Shown here one piece after another: positions 1 through 12,328 of a stretch of DNA of 64,000 nucleotides. The stretch covers positions 72,055,756 through 72,119,755 of the forward strand of contig NC_031769.1 of the NCBI RefSeq assembly GCF_001522545.3. The letters are read 5' to 3'. The stretch comes from Parus major. Taxonomy: Eukaryota; Chordata; Aves; Passeriformes; Paridae. The notes beneath the pieces were generated by a model that made no database searches, had not been told where the DNA came from, and saw nothing but the letters and a program-made list of their open reading frames with translations. How positions within the stretch are numbered: position 1 is the stretch's first letter; each line of letters begins with the position of its first letter. A program made the position numbers and the translations under genes.

Positions 1-649
1 TTGGGCCTATTCTGTAAAGGTTTACCAGTATGAGTGCTGAGTATTTGAAATTCTCTGTATGAGGTTTGCTACATGGAATCTTGCTTACTATTAGCTTGAA
101 TCAGACTTTCAACAAAGCAGCTTTTTGCTCTCAGCAAAGAGCTTGATGGAATTATATATTTCCATCAAATCTGACAGATTTGAATAACTGACCTGGAAAG
201 GAAAACATTCATATTCCTTTACCGATTCCCAAAGAAATCCTTTTTTATTATTATTACTACAATTTTTACTAAATGTGATGGGGAAAAGATTTCAAGATTG
301 GGTTCACAGCACTCCATTATGTACATTTTTGCCTCCTTAGACATGGATGGTTTTTAGAGTTAAGGTGTAGCAAAAAAGTGGCTATTTTTATAAGAGCAGA
401 CACCACATATGAAAGACAGTGGAAAGAAGGAGACCTAGAATATAGCAGAAGACAAAAGAATTCAAGTATCAGTCCAGAAATTTTAGAATGAGAGCATAAT
501 CTGAACCTCCCAAGGTGAAGCCTACTGAAGAAGACAACAGATGCCTATTCCTTATTATTAAGTTCATCACAGATAATGTCCATTTTTCTAGCAGGCAGTG
601 AGGGTAATTAATTCTTCATAACTTTATTTAACTTTGCAATATTGACTAT
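1..649. other. AT-rich unique DNA, no gene seen
   Basis: No repeat family, RNA gene or convincing exon is visible in this stretch. It ends where an ERVL-type LTR begins at about 650. Confidence 0.6.
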
Positions 650-1730
650 TGTATTGTGTTGACCCTGGCTGGGTTCCAGACACCCACCAAAATCTCTGTA
701 TCACTTCCCTCTGTATCACATCCCACTGGACAGTGGAGAGAAAATGTAACAAAGGTTTCATTAACTAAGTACTGGGAGAGATCAGTCACCAAATACCAGC
801 ATAGGCAAAACAGACTAGAATTAGTGGTATTAAGTGAATTTATTACTAACAAAACCAGAGCAGGATAATGAGAAGTAAAATAAGATTAAAAATAACTTCC
901 CCCCCCCTCCCCTTTCCTCCTTCCTAGCTTTACCTCCTCAGCCAGTGGTGCAGGGAGACAAGGAATGGGGGATAGTTCATCGCACATTTTTTCTGCCACA
1001 GCTCAGGGACAGTACAGGGCAGTCCTTCCCCTGCTTCAGTGAGGAGTGTCTCCCATGGGAGATCCATGAACTTCTCCAATGTGAATCCATCTCACAGGTA
1101 ACAGTTCTTCAATAAACTGCTGTGGCATGGGTCACTCTTCTACGGGGTGCAGTCCTTCAAGGACAGCCTGCTCCTGTGTGGGATCCTCTCTCCATGGGTG
1201 CACAGGTCCCTACCACGGGCCTGCTTCCATCAGGGGCCTCTGATGCGTTCTCAGCCTCCTCTCAGGCATCCATCTGCTCCAGCATGAGTATCCTCCACAG
1301 GCTGCAGGTAGATCTCTGCTCCCCCATGGACCTCCATGGGCTGCAGGGGCACAGCTACCTCACCATGGTCTGCACCACAGGCTGCAGGGGAATGTCTGCT
1401 CTGGCACCTGGAGCACCTCCTGTCCCTCCTTCTGCACTGACCTTGGTGTCTGCAGTTATTTCTCTCATATGGTTTCACCCCACTCTTCTTTGTATGCAAT
1501 TTCAACTCCAAAATAATTTATTTTTCCTTCTTCTTAAATATGTTATCATACTACAAGGTAGCATTCAACTGTTTCTAATTGGTCCAGCCTAGGCCAGCAG
1601 TACATCCATTTTGGAGCCAGCTGGCATTGGCTCTGCTGGACATGGAGGAAGCTACTGGCAGCTTCTTACAGAAGCCAGCCCTGCAACCCCTCTGCTATAC
1701 AAACCTGGCCTGTTGTTCAAACAACTAACA
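650..1730 (-). mobile_element. ERVL-type solo LTR (about 1.08 kb)
   Basis: On the plus strand the element opens with TGTATTGTGTTGACCCTGGC, the complement of the 3' (U5) end of a large avian ERVL-type LTR family, and closes near 1730 with ...ACTAACA. Recognisable blocks follow in the expected order: the GGAGAGAAAATGTAAC segment, a T-rich stretch with AATTTATTACTAAC, a C-rich run at about 900, then imperfect internal repeats built around GGCTGCAGG (near 1300, 1338 and 1380), and CTGCACTGACCTTGGTGTC. No gag or pol sequence is seen on either side, so it is read as a solo LTR. No target duplication is obvious. The 156-codon open frame inside it (1122-1592) is a by-product of LTR sequence. Family assignment is from recognition of the consensus, not from a search. 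Confidence 0.88.
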
Positions 1731-3798
1731 AATCTTTCGGAAAATGGGTATAATTTTGGCAACATTTCCTTGGAACTTTTTTAAGTTAATATTTTTAATT
1801 TTTAAAGTAAATTTCAAATTGAGGTTTTTTTAGAAGAAATGTTTAAATTAGGCAATTTCTTGACTAATGGGTTCTACAATTGGCAAAGTATCTTGAAAAT
1901 GCCTCATTAGGAAATTAAGAAAAATTAAGAAAAAAAGTGAATAAGAAAGACAAAATAGCTGCGGTCTTACATAATGCATAACTCTATTAATTAGCTAGAG
2001 CTAACTAAATGATCAGATTTTTCTTGATATTCACGCTTTAATACTAGACCAAAAAATGAAAAATACCCCTTGGTTTAGTAATAGTGAAATTATATGGCCA
2101 GTATGTCAACTAGAATAGTTTCGTCATTCACAGAAGGTGCTAAGAATCACCTTACTAAGGACCTTGCATCTAGAAATTAGTTATCCCCAAGCACATACAG
2201 ACCCCATCATCATTCTTGTGTTTCATTTGGGTAATGATGTTACTGATTTGTAAGAAAATATTTCCATTTTATCCAGCTTCCCTTTTTCATCTCTAGCTAT
2301 ATTGAAAACATCCTTTTTCTTATTACAACCAGAAAAAACGAACCCTATATGAACATACTTTGTGAATTAATACAAAATAAAAAATATAAGAGCCATTTCC
2401 ACTGTACTATGTATATTATATAAAGTACACTCCTATTGCACTTTTCAACTATACATACATATATTCCAAATACAGATACAGATGTGTTACCTCTCAACAC
2501 TGGATATTCTGCAAGCCATACTTAGAATTCTTCTACCACATTTTTTTTCTGTTGTTGCTGAGTTCAGGTAGGTGGAAGATGCTGTGTCTTTAGGAACTTT
2601 AAACCTTAATTTTTTTGCCATTGAAACTTGGCAAGTATGGGATTTCTGTGTTCTAGAAAATTCTACTGATGGAAAGCATTTCCATATTTAACTGGACATT
2701 TATTTTACTGGAGGGTTTTTTTTTTTTCCATCTTAAATTATGACAGGTTGTCCTGGTTTATTTCTGTGTTTTGTCATATTTGATAATTTTAAAATAAAAC
2801 CAAACAGATTTTTAAATGAAGTCTTTGAATTGTTCATGTTTAAAACTTCATATCAAAACCTTAGTATTCTGGAGTTAAAACTGAACACTGTGACCAACCC
2901 TAAGCCACAATGATGGCCTTCTGAAAGTTAGGTGCCTCAACTGTCTTTTTTCTGTAATCAGGGAAACGAGAGGCACCTCAAATACAAGAAATCAATTACC
3001 TCAGGATGGGTTGAATCAGGATTCCTTCATTATAGGCAGAGGCACGATACTTGCCTGAATAATTGCTGAACTTGTAAATAGGAAAGAATGTCTCAAATCT
3101 GTTTTTTTTCTGCCAAATATGGGTTTGATGCAGCCTCACCTTAGATATGTGTAAAAATATTTGATTTTTGCCCCCAAAGTAATTTTAGTTCTCCAAACAA
3201 TCCAAGATAGTTAACTAAATCTTGTATGTTATGATGTTTGTGTACATTATGTCTGCATTCCTCTGAAGAGGTGTATCCTGGATGGAGTGATTGCTCCTTC
3301 TGTAGGAACAGCCAAGCATCAGTCACTGGAAAGGCATCCACACCGGTAACTCTGGGAAAGGCAGCAGGCAACAAACAGTGTCAGGACATCTGTCACTTCT
3401 TGGGAATTGGTTGATGTACGACTGATTCCAGTGTCTCAGGCACACCAGAGAGATATCAGAAAGAGAACTCTGCAGATGCCAAAAGGGACCTGGTAGAGTT
3501 TGTTCCAACTCAAGGCCACTGATGTGATAAACAAACTAATTTGGAAGTAGGAATCTGCCTGCAAGGCCACAGTGGGAGAATGTCTTATGAATTGCTATAA
3601 TTTCTGTTCTATCTGATCGATGACTTGCAACTTTCTTTAGGAGTTCTGAAAAAAATTTTTCACTTACATCTTTTTCAGGTTTAAGGTTTTGGAAAACTGT
3701 CTACACAGAAAAGGCCTGGAAAAACCCAATCTTTTGTCATTTTGAGAACAGGAAAAACAAAGTTAGGTAAAAAAAGCTTAGATATAAGTCAATACTAT
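1731..3798. other. AT-rich unique DNA between two LTRs
   Basis: No gene or repeat family is recognised. A short T run lies near 2716. The stretch separates two minus-strand LTRs, but it shows no retroviral coding sequence and the two LTRs are of different lengths and subtypes, so it is not a provirus interior. Confidence 0.6.
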
Positions 3799-4378
3799 TG
3801 CAGTGGGTTGACTTTGGCTGGATGTCAGCTGTCCACCAAGCCACTCTATACTCTCCTCCCTCAGCAAGATGGAGGAAGAAGATAAGACAGATTCATAAGT
3901 TGAGAAAAAGAGAAAAACCAAAACAAAACCAAAACTCAAAATGTCATGTGTTTGTGTGCAAAGAGGTAAATATTTTACTCTACTTCCCATCAGCAATCAA
4001 TGTCCAGCCACTTCCTGGGAAGCAGGTCTTCAGTAAGCGGTGCTCTGGAAGGCCAACATTTTGAGTAACAAATGTCCTCACTTCCTCCTCCTTTTACTTT
4101 ACTTTTATATCTGAGCTGACATCATATAGTATGGAATGTTTTTTTGGTCAGTTTGGGTCAGCTGGCCTGATTATGTTCCTTCCCAAGATTTTAACCACCT
4201 GCAGCCTTCTGATGGGGGTGCAGAATGCTGAGAGACAGAGCTGATGCTGTGCCAGCGCTGCTCAGCTGTACCCAAAACTCTGGTGTGTTATCAACACCTT
4301 CCCAGCTCCCGATGCAGAGCACAGCACTCTGAGGGCTCCTGTGGGGAAAGGAACTCCAGCTCAGCCAGACCCAATACA
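3799..4378 (-). mobile_element. ERVL-type solo LTR (about 0.58 kb)
   Basis: The plus strand begins TGCAGTGGGTTGACTTTGG, which resembles the start of the 650-1730 element (both carry GTTGAC..TGGCTGG), and ends ...CCAATACA. Near 4118 the motif ACATCATATAGTATGGAATG is the reverse complement of the CATACTATATGATGT box seen in the plus-strand ERVL-type LTR at 43850-44877 (there TATGCTATATAACATCATG), so the two support each other from within the window. TGTGTTATCAACACC near 4285 is another family landmark. A short A/C-rich tract lies at 3911-3940. No clear target duplication was found and no internal retroviral sequence adjoins. Confidence 0.84.
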
Positions 4379-7300
4379 CCTACTCAGCAGAATGTAAAGG
4401 GTACTTCAATAGTTTCTTAAATTGATCCTAGTCTTAGCAAAACTGACTTGTAGAAGGAAATGAAATAAGTCTGACTAGATGTCTGACTAGATTTTGCAAT
4501 GATGGTTGGACTCAATTACTGGAAAGACAGTGGAGAAAAAGTGTAAAGGAGTAAAATTAAAAATTGTGAAGGACAATAAATAGGGGAAATATAATGCTCA
4601 GCAAATGAGTTCAAGGTGACTATAACAGCAATATCCTGCAACGACTTCAGAGGAGCAAGGCTGCTCTAAGGAAGTCTAGAGAACAGATGTTGTCATAGTT
4701 AATGTAGGCAATAATAAAAGCTTGCACAAATGTTTTGACTGCGTGCACAGTTGGACTGACAAGGTTTGAGAGAAACCCAGTGAAAACATCCCCCTGGAGA
4801 CAGCAGGAGTTTAAGCTTGATATTAGTGAAATAATTTGGAGAACAGTGATGTTTCTGCCTAGGATGGAAAATGAATTAGTGAAATGTTTTAAAAAAGAAG
4901 ATCAAGAGATTAAATTTGGCCATAATGAATTTAAAATAAAAACTAGATGCAGTTATTTGTGAAAAGCAGACCAAGATTCTTGGCTGGATGAAAGGTAATA
5001 GATCTTCTACAGAAAACCACATTTTCAATTTAAGTATGATTCCAGTACATACTTGAAAATTAGTGATCTGTATTTTTACTATAGCATGGAGCTCAAAATA
5101 GCTGTCAAGAGGTCATGAACAGCATAAAATAAAAAATTAATTGCAAGGTGTTGATAAAATAGGGAAGTCAGCGTTATCAGTACTAGTAAATATATCACTT
5201 CTGAAACATTTATTTACACCCAGTTGGAATTATATTAAAGAGATTCACTAGTTAATTCCCCCCAACCCTCTCAAATACCCAGCTGTAGCCTGCAATACCT
5301 CTAATACTATGCTTTATATATGTTTACAGGTCTGAAAGGTCTGCATTTCTTCTATAAAAGAAGTTTCTCCTTCTAACTGTATTTCTCTTCTCCCTCCCAC
5401 TTCCACACTTCACTGGGAGGCAGTTTATCTGTTGAAATAGATTGAAAGTTTATATCTAAAATAAATATTCATAATGCAAAATTTTAATAAACTGCAACAG
5501 ACATTTTTATGGTGCTACTAAAAAAACAAGTGAATTTAATTAAAAAAGGAGATGAAAGAATGTGAATTGACATAAGCTTGTTTCATACAGAGTGCCATAA
5601 TAGATTCAAGAGCCACCAGAGATCAAGGAAAGGGAGGGATGACAATGGAAAGCAATTTTGCTTGAGGGAATCTCTCTTGCTGGAATTATACAGAATAGGA
5701 AGAAAACCAGAAATAATAATAAGAAAAGGTTCAAGAGCCTCCATAGTAGATAAACTGCATAGATAAACCAGGGATTTTTATTTTTTAAGGAGTGCTGGCC
5801 TCCATATATTTGAAACTATCTCCAGTTTCTCAAATTTTATGATTGCTTTAAACTCCAGATCATAAAAACAGAATCGTCCCATGATTCATGGGTTTTCAGT
5901 CTTTCTCTTTTCCAGCTCTCTCACATAGAGAAAAAAGCAGAGCATCTGGTTTTGCAGTTTGGAGTTGTGCCCTCAGCTCTCGATAAATTAACATATGATC
6001 AAACCCATTTGCACCTGTGCAAACTGGTAGTCTCTAGCCAATGTTGCATTTTTTGTTTGTTTGGTTGGTTTTTTTGTTATGTTGTTTTTTTTAGTTGATT
6101 CTGCTAGATTTAGCTAAACTTTGAAAAGTCAAGTCCAAACCTAAAGCAAAAACAAGCTGTCTAAATATTGACTCACTGTATGTTTATTAAACACATTCAA
6201 ATTTATTTGTCTAATTGCATTTCCTGGAACCCAAAAAATTTTCATAAAGGAACATTTTAATTTAATAATACTTTCTCATCTTAACAACCAAAAGATGTGA
6301 ACGTTAATGGTATTAATCTTCTCAGCTGCTGAAGAGGGAATATTTGAAAGAAATAAGTAAGTCACACAGATTTTACCCTCCTTCACATATCTTCCTACAA
6401 TAACTGATAAACACCACATGCTTGCCATACACTTTCCAAATCTATAAAAATATGACTCTGTAACCAAAATACTATTTTCTTTAAGGCCAAAGCAATGCCT
6501 TGCAAAGATATGGTTATTTTTGCTTGAAATTAAAGACCAACAGGTGATTTGGATATCCCAAGTCAAAGTTAAGGATCATTAGCATTGACAAAACAAAATG
6601 TTTACTGTTATCATAATAAAACATGAAGAAGACTATGGCTGTTACAAACTGCCCTGTTTCAGATGTTTCTTGAAAATATTTCTTATATAAAAGACCTGCT
6701 TATCTCATTTCAATTAATCTTTGTACTCAGGATCTAGTGTATGTTCTTCACACAATACATTAGAATCTATACATTCATATATGAGGTCATATTATTTAAA
6801 ACTTACTTAACTGCAGGATGGGAATATCAAAGCCTACTGAGAATATGTTCAATCCAAAAACTGTTGTAATATAAAGCAAAGATTTACTCTATCTCTCAAT
6901 ATTAGAACTCATAAGCTCTTCTTATGAGACCAATAGAACATATTTACTACAGGAAATATAGAGTCATTGTTCTTTCTTCTTTGTTTAGGCATACAAATCC
7001 TCAATCCATTTACGATGGTCTACTTTGGAAACAAGCCTTCTGAGGACTGTTTATGCTACCTCTATTTCTTTAGAAATGGTCAACTACTAAAGTATTTGGT
7101 CCAGATATTTTATGGATTTTTCAGAAGTTCTAAATGTGTCTTTGTTTCCTATATTTCAGCTACTAAAACAGATTTCTAGCCAACCTAGTAGCTTCTTGTA
7201 AAATAAACTTAGAAAAGGAAAGTCAATTATTTCAACTTATTGCAAACATGAACTCCATGCAACTAGCCTCTTCTTCATAAGACCACAGCAGCTGTCTTCA

Positions 7301-8689
7301 GACCTTTTCTGTTCAGGGTGATTACAGTTCAACTGCCCGCTCCATCTTCTCTAAACAACCTTGCTTTCAGCTGAGTGCCACAGTCTCAACTCCACTGCTT
7401 GAAATAATGCATGGGATTAAAGGGGAAACAAGTTTATTTTAATAGTCAGGATAAAGCCAGATAGCATTTAAGATTGGTGTAATTTATTAACAATAAAATA
7501 CATTGTATTTCCATGATTATTTTTTTTTCCTATTATACATACAGACTTGTTGCAGCTATAGTAGCACAAGTAGTCTGAAGAATTTTTATAATTTTGTCCA
7601 TAAACATTGAAGAAAACAGATTTTTGATCAAACCAGAAGTCAAGATGTGTCAACTCCTTAGGGATATATCTGAGTTTGCATATGAATATTGACGTGATAG
7701 ATGAGCTTCAAATGTTCTTTTCTACTAAAGCTGCAGTCATTCAATCAGAAAGCAGTTGAGAGTATGAAATGGTGGGGGTCTGTTCCAACCTGTGAATAAT
7801 GAACTTCAGACAGCTGAAGAAATCTTCAAAGTGAACACATCAAATAACTTCTAGCCTACCATATGTTTGTATTTAGCTTTCAGTTAACAATTGCAATATA
7901 ATAATAAGCTGAAGCTGCTTACATATCATTTGCAAAAATAAAAGAGCCAAATAATTTGCTTAACTATAAAGAGAGATTTGATGGAAAAAAAAAAATTAGC
8001 CCTTTTAAATAAAGGCTTTGCTGACAGGTAATTCAGAGATTTTATGAGTGGTCTGGTAAAATAAAGTTACTTCAGTTATTTCATATAAGACTACTAGTAC
8101 TTTTAGAAAGTAATAAAAAATAGAATAAAGTCATAAAGCAAAAAAGGCAAAACTGCAACCCTAATAAATCAGTTACTTTTCTGTCTCAGGATATTAATTT
8201 TACAAAAGCAGAATCTGTATTTGCCAAACAAAGGATGCACATGGAGAATGACTACGTAGCACAACATACAGAAGGAAATAGTTCCGTAATATGGTGTGTC
8301 CTTCATGTTTCTAACTGCCTTTCATACTTCTATTTATTTATCTCTCTCACCCTCATAAATCTTTCAGTTCCTCTCCAGTATATTGCTCCATGGCTGCCCC
8401 AGATGGACAAATGACAGCATATGCTGTGGCTGTGTGTGCTGCTGCTGGCCAGCAAGCATGTACATGCTGATAGACCTAACAGCTGGCAACACAAAACTGG
8501 TAATTGCTGATCTCATAACACTTGTTGGAATTTAATTATGTTCATAACCTTTAATCCTCTGTGAATTTGGCTCAAATTGATAAGTCATGGAAAACTTCTT
8601 GAAGAAAGACCATGTGATTGCAATACTGCCTTGTTTCTAAAAGATATCCTCAGAATTTTTTTCAGAAGTAACTTCAGTGAGATGACAGC
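4379..8689. other. AT-rich unique DNA, no gene seen
   Basis: No recognisable gene or dispersed repeat. Minor items are a perfect 12 bp tandem pair GTCTGACTAGAT near 4470-4493 and a G/T-rich low-complexity run near 6050-6095. Open frames of 60 to 96 codons (for example 6276-6566 minus) show no family features. Confidence 0.6.
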
Positions 8690-9640
8690 AGTTCAGAAAA
8701 TTAAGGGTCAAGGTCTGTTTAACATCTTTGTTGGCAACATGGACAGTGGGATCAAGTGTCCCCTCATCAAGTTCACTGAAAACACCGAGCTGTGTGATAC
8801 AGGTGACGTGCTGTAGGAAAGGCATGGCATCCAGAGAGACCTAGACAGTCTGCAGAGCTGAGCCTGTGCAAACCATATGAAGTTCAACAGAGCCAAGTGC
8901 AGGGTCCTACACATGGGTCAGGGCAATCCCAGGAATATCTACAGGCTGGACAGAGAAATGATTTGGAGCAGCCCTGAGGAGAAGGACCTGGGGTGATGGC
9001 TGGTGAAAAACTCAGCATGAGCCAGCAGTGAGCACTCCCAGCCCAGAAAGCAAATGGAATCCTGAGCTCCCAAAGGGACATGGCCAGCAGATCAAAGAAG
9101 ATGATTCTCCCCCTCTCTCTTCTCTGCTGAGTTCCCACCTGGAGTGTTACATATCCTTCTGGACCCCCAAAATAAGAAGGACATGGAACTACTGAAGTTA
9201 GTCCAGAGGAGGAGTGCAAAATTGATAAGAGGACTGGAATTGGAGCTGTTTAGCCTGGAAAAGAGAAGGTTGAGTGAAGACCCCATAGTAACCTTCCAGC
9301 ATCTGAAGGGGGCCTACAGGAAAGCCAAAGAGGGACTCTTCATGATGAGCTGTCCATGTTCGTGTCCATAGGTCATGGAGTAATAGGTAAAAACTGAAAA
9401 AGGGGAAATTCAGTTTAAATCTCAGGAAGAAATTATTTAGTGTGAGAGTGGTGAGGCACCAGAACATATTGCTCTGGAAGGCTGCGGATTCCCCAGCCCT
9501 GAAAGTGTTCAAGGCCAGGTTGGGTAAGGCCTTGAGTGAGCTTGTCCAGTGGGTTGTGTCCTTACCCATGGCATGAAGGCTGGAACTAGATAATCTTTAA
9601 GGTCCTTTCCAAACCTTAACATTCTGTGATTCTATAAGGT
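8690..9640 (+). mobile_element. CR1 LINE, 3' part, plus strand
   Basis: A 5'-truncated CR1 copy covering the C-terminal part of the reverse transcriptase frame and the 3' end. Broken but readable CR1 pieces occur in order: GLFNIFVGNMDSGIKCPL (near 8710), EDPIVTFQHLKGAYRKAKEG (near 9280) and a 3' tail reading ATTCTGTGATTCTATAA at 9622-9638, which is the standard CR1 terminal repeat. The segment GGACATGGAACTACTGAAG..GTCCAGAGGAG (about 9179-9211) is another CR1 landmark. Several stops and frameshifts interrupt the frame, so it is inactive. As usual for CR1, no poly(A) tail is present. Confidence 0.92.
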
Positions 9641-9730
9641 CACAGTAGTTTTTTTAGTCAGGGGATGAATATTAGCACTAACACTGGATCTGAGGTGCAA
9701 GTAAGATTATCTTAATCTTCTTTATTACAG

Positions 9731-9810
9731 AGCCAATAATCTTCTGGAAACTAATTGCTAGTTATCAAAACTATAAAAACAACTGCAAGAAAAAGTGATC
9801 CTAAACTTAG
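9731..9810 (+). other. Exon-like segment, non-coding
   Basis: A pyrimidine-rich acceptor (CTTCTTTATTACAG, ending at 9730) and a consensus donor (CTTAG then GTAAGTGT at 9811) bracket 80 bases. All three frames contain a stop, so it cannot be an internal coding exon. It could be a non-coding RNA exon or simply a chance pairing of splice signals, which is the more likely reading in AT-rich DNA. Confidence 0.12.
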
Positions 9811-10668
9811 GTAAGTGTACGGAAAGATATGCCAAAATGCAAATTCTCTCAGTATGAGACTAGAATTCACCATTAGTGACTGATATGGTTTAATTTCAGA
9901 ATACTTTATTAGTATATCACTAGACCTGCTGAATATCAACTGCTTGAAAAATAAACCAAGACTGGAAAAATTAATGGATAAGAGGCAGAAGGAGAAGCAG
10001 AGAGCAGCAGATAGCTTATATTCATAGAAAATTTTATAAAAAATAAAATTTTGCAAATTCGAAAGCTCTATGCAATGTTCTATTGATGGGTCTTAGTTTA
10101 AGGTGTGGACCAATAACCCATAAGGAATAGAAAAGCATGCATTAAATCAAAATAAAATGATACCTAACTCAACAAAAACCCCTGTCTGGAATGTGTATAC
10201 ATCTATTTTGTCAAATAATTCCAAACAATGGACAAATTTGTAAAAATCAAAAAGCAGGAAAGCAATATAATAAAAAGATACAATTGCTATTGAAAAAAGT
10301 AATGTAGGAGTAAGTTCGTCCATCTGGAAGTCTGAAAAGACAAAACCATATATTCACAGTCAAAATATTTAAAATGTATAGTGTTATGAAAGATGATCTT
10401 TAAGGTGAAAATCAACACAGGACATTTTTCTTGAAGGTAGCTTGTCTGCATCCTTTATACTCACTGAATCTACTACACCAAATGGTCACCTTAAAGCCCT
10501 TAAGTTTCTCTCCCACTTCTGCAATATCACTTGCTCTCACTCTTTGTGACACATTCTGACACACATTTTGGTTCTCCAGATTGATAACTGTGCTTCCCAA
10601 AAAACCAGTGCAAGTTAAATCTCTTTTTTTTTTATCAGTCCTCAGCAGATTTATTGCTAAGAACTTAC

Positions 10669-10723
10669 CTCTTCACAGTCTATGTTGGCCTTGATCCCTT
10701 GGGAGAAAAGCAAGCATGATGGC
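10669..10723 (-). other. Exon-like segment with one open frame, minus strand
   Basis: Read on the minus strand, a long pyrimidine-rich acceptor (TTTTTTGTGTTTCTATG.. ending TTCCAG) precedes 55 bases that end GAAGAG before a consensus donor GTAAGTTC. After one leading base, 18 codons are open (PSCLLFSQGIKANIDCEE); the other two frames have stops. No protein family is recognised. It may be a real short exon, a decayed exon or a chance structure. No upstream or downstream exon of compatible phase was found nearby. Confidence 0.2.
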
Positions 10724-12265
10724 CTGGAATCAGACATAGAAACACAAAAAAGATGACTTCTCTGATCATTTATTGTGGCTCAACAGGAGATGTTCTTTCA
10801 CACCCTCTAGTAAATTTCAAAGTTAACTAGGATGGAACACCTTTTTCAGTAGCAGACAAAGGGAATATATTCCCTGGATGAGACAAGCACCATTCATTAT
10901 TATGACTCAGTACTTCTCTTCCCTTCTCAAAAGAGTGGGTAAATGCATAGGCTATACAAAGACATTCCATGAGAGAATTTTGACTACAACACTGTTTACA
11001 GAAATGTTTTAATGTAGGTCCAAGAGGAAAAAAAGACTTGTCCCATAATTAATTTATCAAGTTCAAAGACTCTCCCTGCAGAGCCTACATGATGACACAG
11101 AAGATAATATATTACAAAAAATAGGGTAAATGAATACTGTAAGTTAGATACAAATTCAAAACAGCTTGAACACAACATATTACTGAACCCAAACATTTTA
11201 AATACTCTGGGACTGTGAATTCTAAGATCAGAAATTCTATGGCAAGGTCATAAAATGTAGAAATGTTGAACATATATGCATGTGCTTCTTCCTCTTATGA
11301 CTTACCAGAAGGCTGAAAAATGTTGTTAGTGACAGTAACTTCAGGTCAATATCAATATACCTTATGCCTACCTATTTCATAAATTAAAGATTATAAAAAG
11401 GAAAGATACATCTAAAGATGAAAATCAGTAAACTGTATGTTCAGTTGTAGTCAAATTTAGAAGAGGTGCATATTTAGTAGGAGCCACTACAGCTAACTAT
11501 GCAATTTTTCTTATAGGTCAGTTATCTCTATTTACATCTTACAAAAAAAAATAACAAGTAAATGACAAAAGTGAATACAACAAACACAGATGCCAAAACA
11601 ATTCAATGAAATTAGTAATGTTTTCAAATTTGAAATCTATTTTAATACTCGGGAAGGCCATCCCTTGGACTTACAAGAAATCCCAAATAAATCCAATGTT
11701 TTTAGATGTTTAAATCTTCTGTATTTTAAGCTTTGAGCTATTTTTTTCCACAGGTACAGGGAAAGTCATACATTTTTTTATTTTTTTTTTGTGATATGTC
11801 AGCTAAATCTTTAATGGGCTTTCTAAATATACACCTTTGGTGTTTGTTTTAATCCAAAATTTGAAAGGCCAGTGTACCATTTGTCCATGATAGGAACTAG
11901 GATATTGCAACCAAGAAGTAGAAAATACATTTTCTCTTCATTTCAACATTACAAAGCCTATTCAGAAACAAGACAACTTTGCTCCCATGTATTCCATCTC
12001 AGATCAGGATGAGTCAAGATGACTAGGTTCCCTTTTTCTGTCTTTATGAAGAATAATTTCTTGTCACTTTAGATTCATGAGGTAATTCAACAATGCATGT
12101 TTTATCAGATGTCTACTAGGCATAGGGAAGCAGATCAGCGTCTGGGTCATTTGTGTAAGAAACACCTTAAAGTACAGAACAGTTTACTCGAGGATAAAAT
12201 TAAATATACAAAATTTCAAAGATAAATCCAAATGTAATAGCCTTTCTATTGTTGCTGTTTGTCAC

Positions 12266-12328
12266 ATTAAAACCAACAAAAACAATAAACAAGACCCCAA
12301 AACAACAACAACAAAACAACAAAAGAAC
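12266..12328 (+). repeat. A/C-rich low-complexity tract
   Basis: Mainly AAC and AAAC units (AACAACAACAACAAAACAAC near 12301) with few G or T. It resembles the A/C-rich tracts at 32034, 45941 and 49842. Confidence 0.7.

Noticed and set aside
1122..1592. 156-codon plus-strand frame
   Set aside because: It lies wholly inside an ERVL-type LTR and has no protein features.
650..4378. Two minus-strand LTRs 2 kb apart as a single provirus
   Set aside because: The LTRs differ in length (1.08 and 0.58 kb) and subtype, and the DNA between them is AT-rich with no retroviral coding sequence or primer-binding region.
4465..4530. Possible CR1 tail (GATGGTTGGACTCAATTAC)
   Set aside because: Only about 30 bases resemble CR1 and the terminal octamers are absent.
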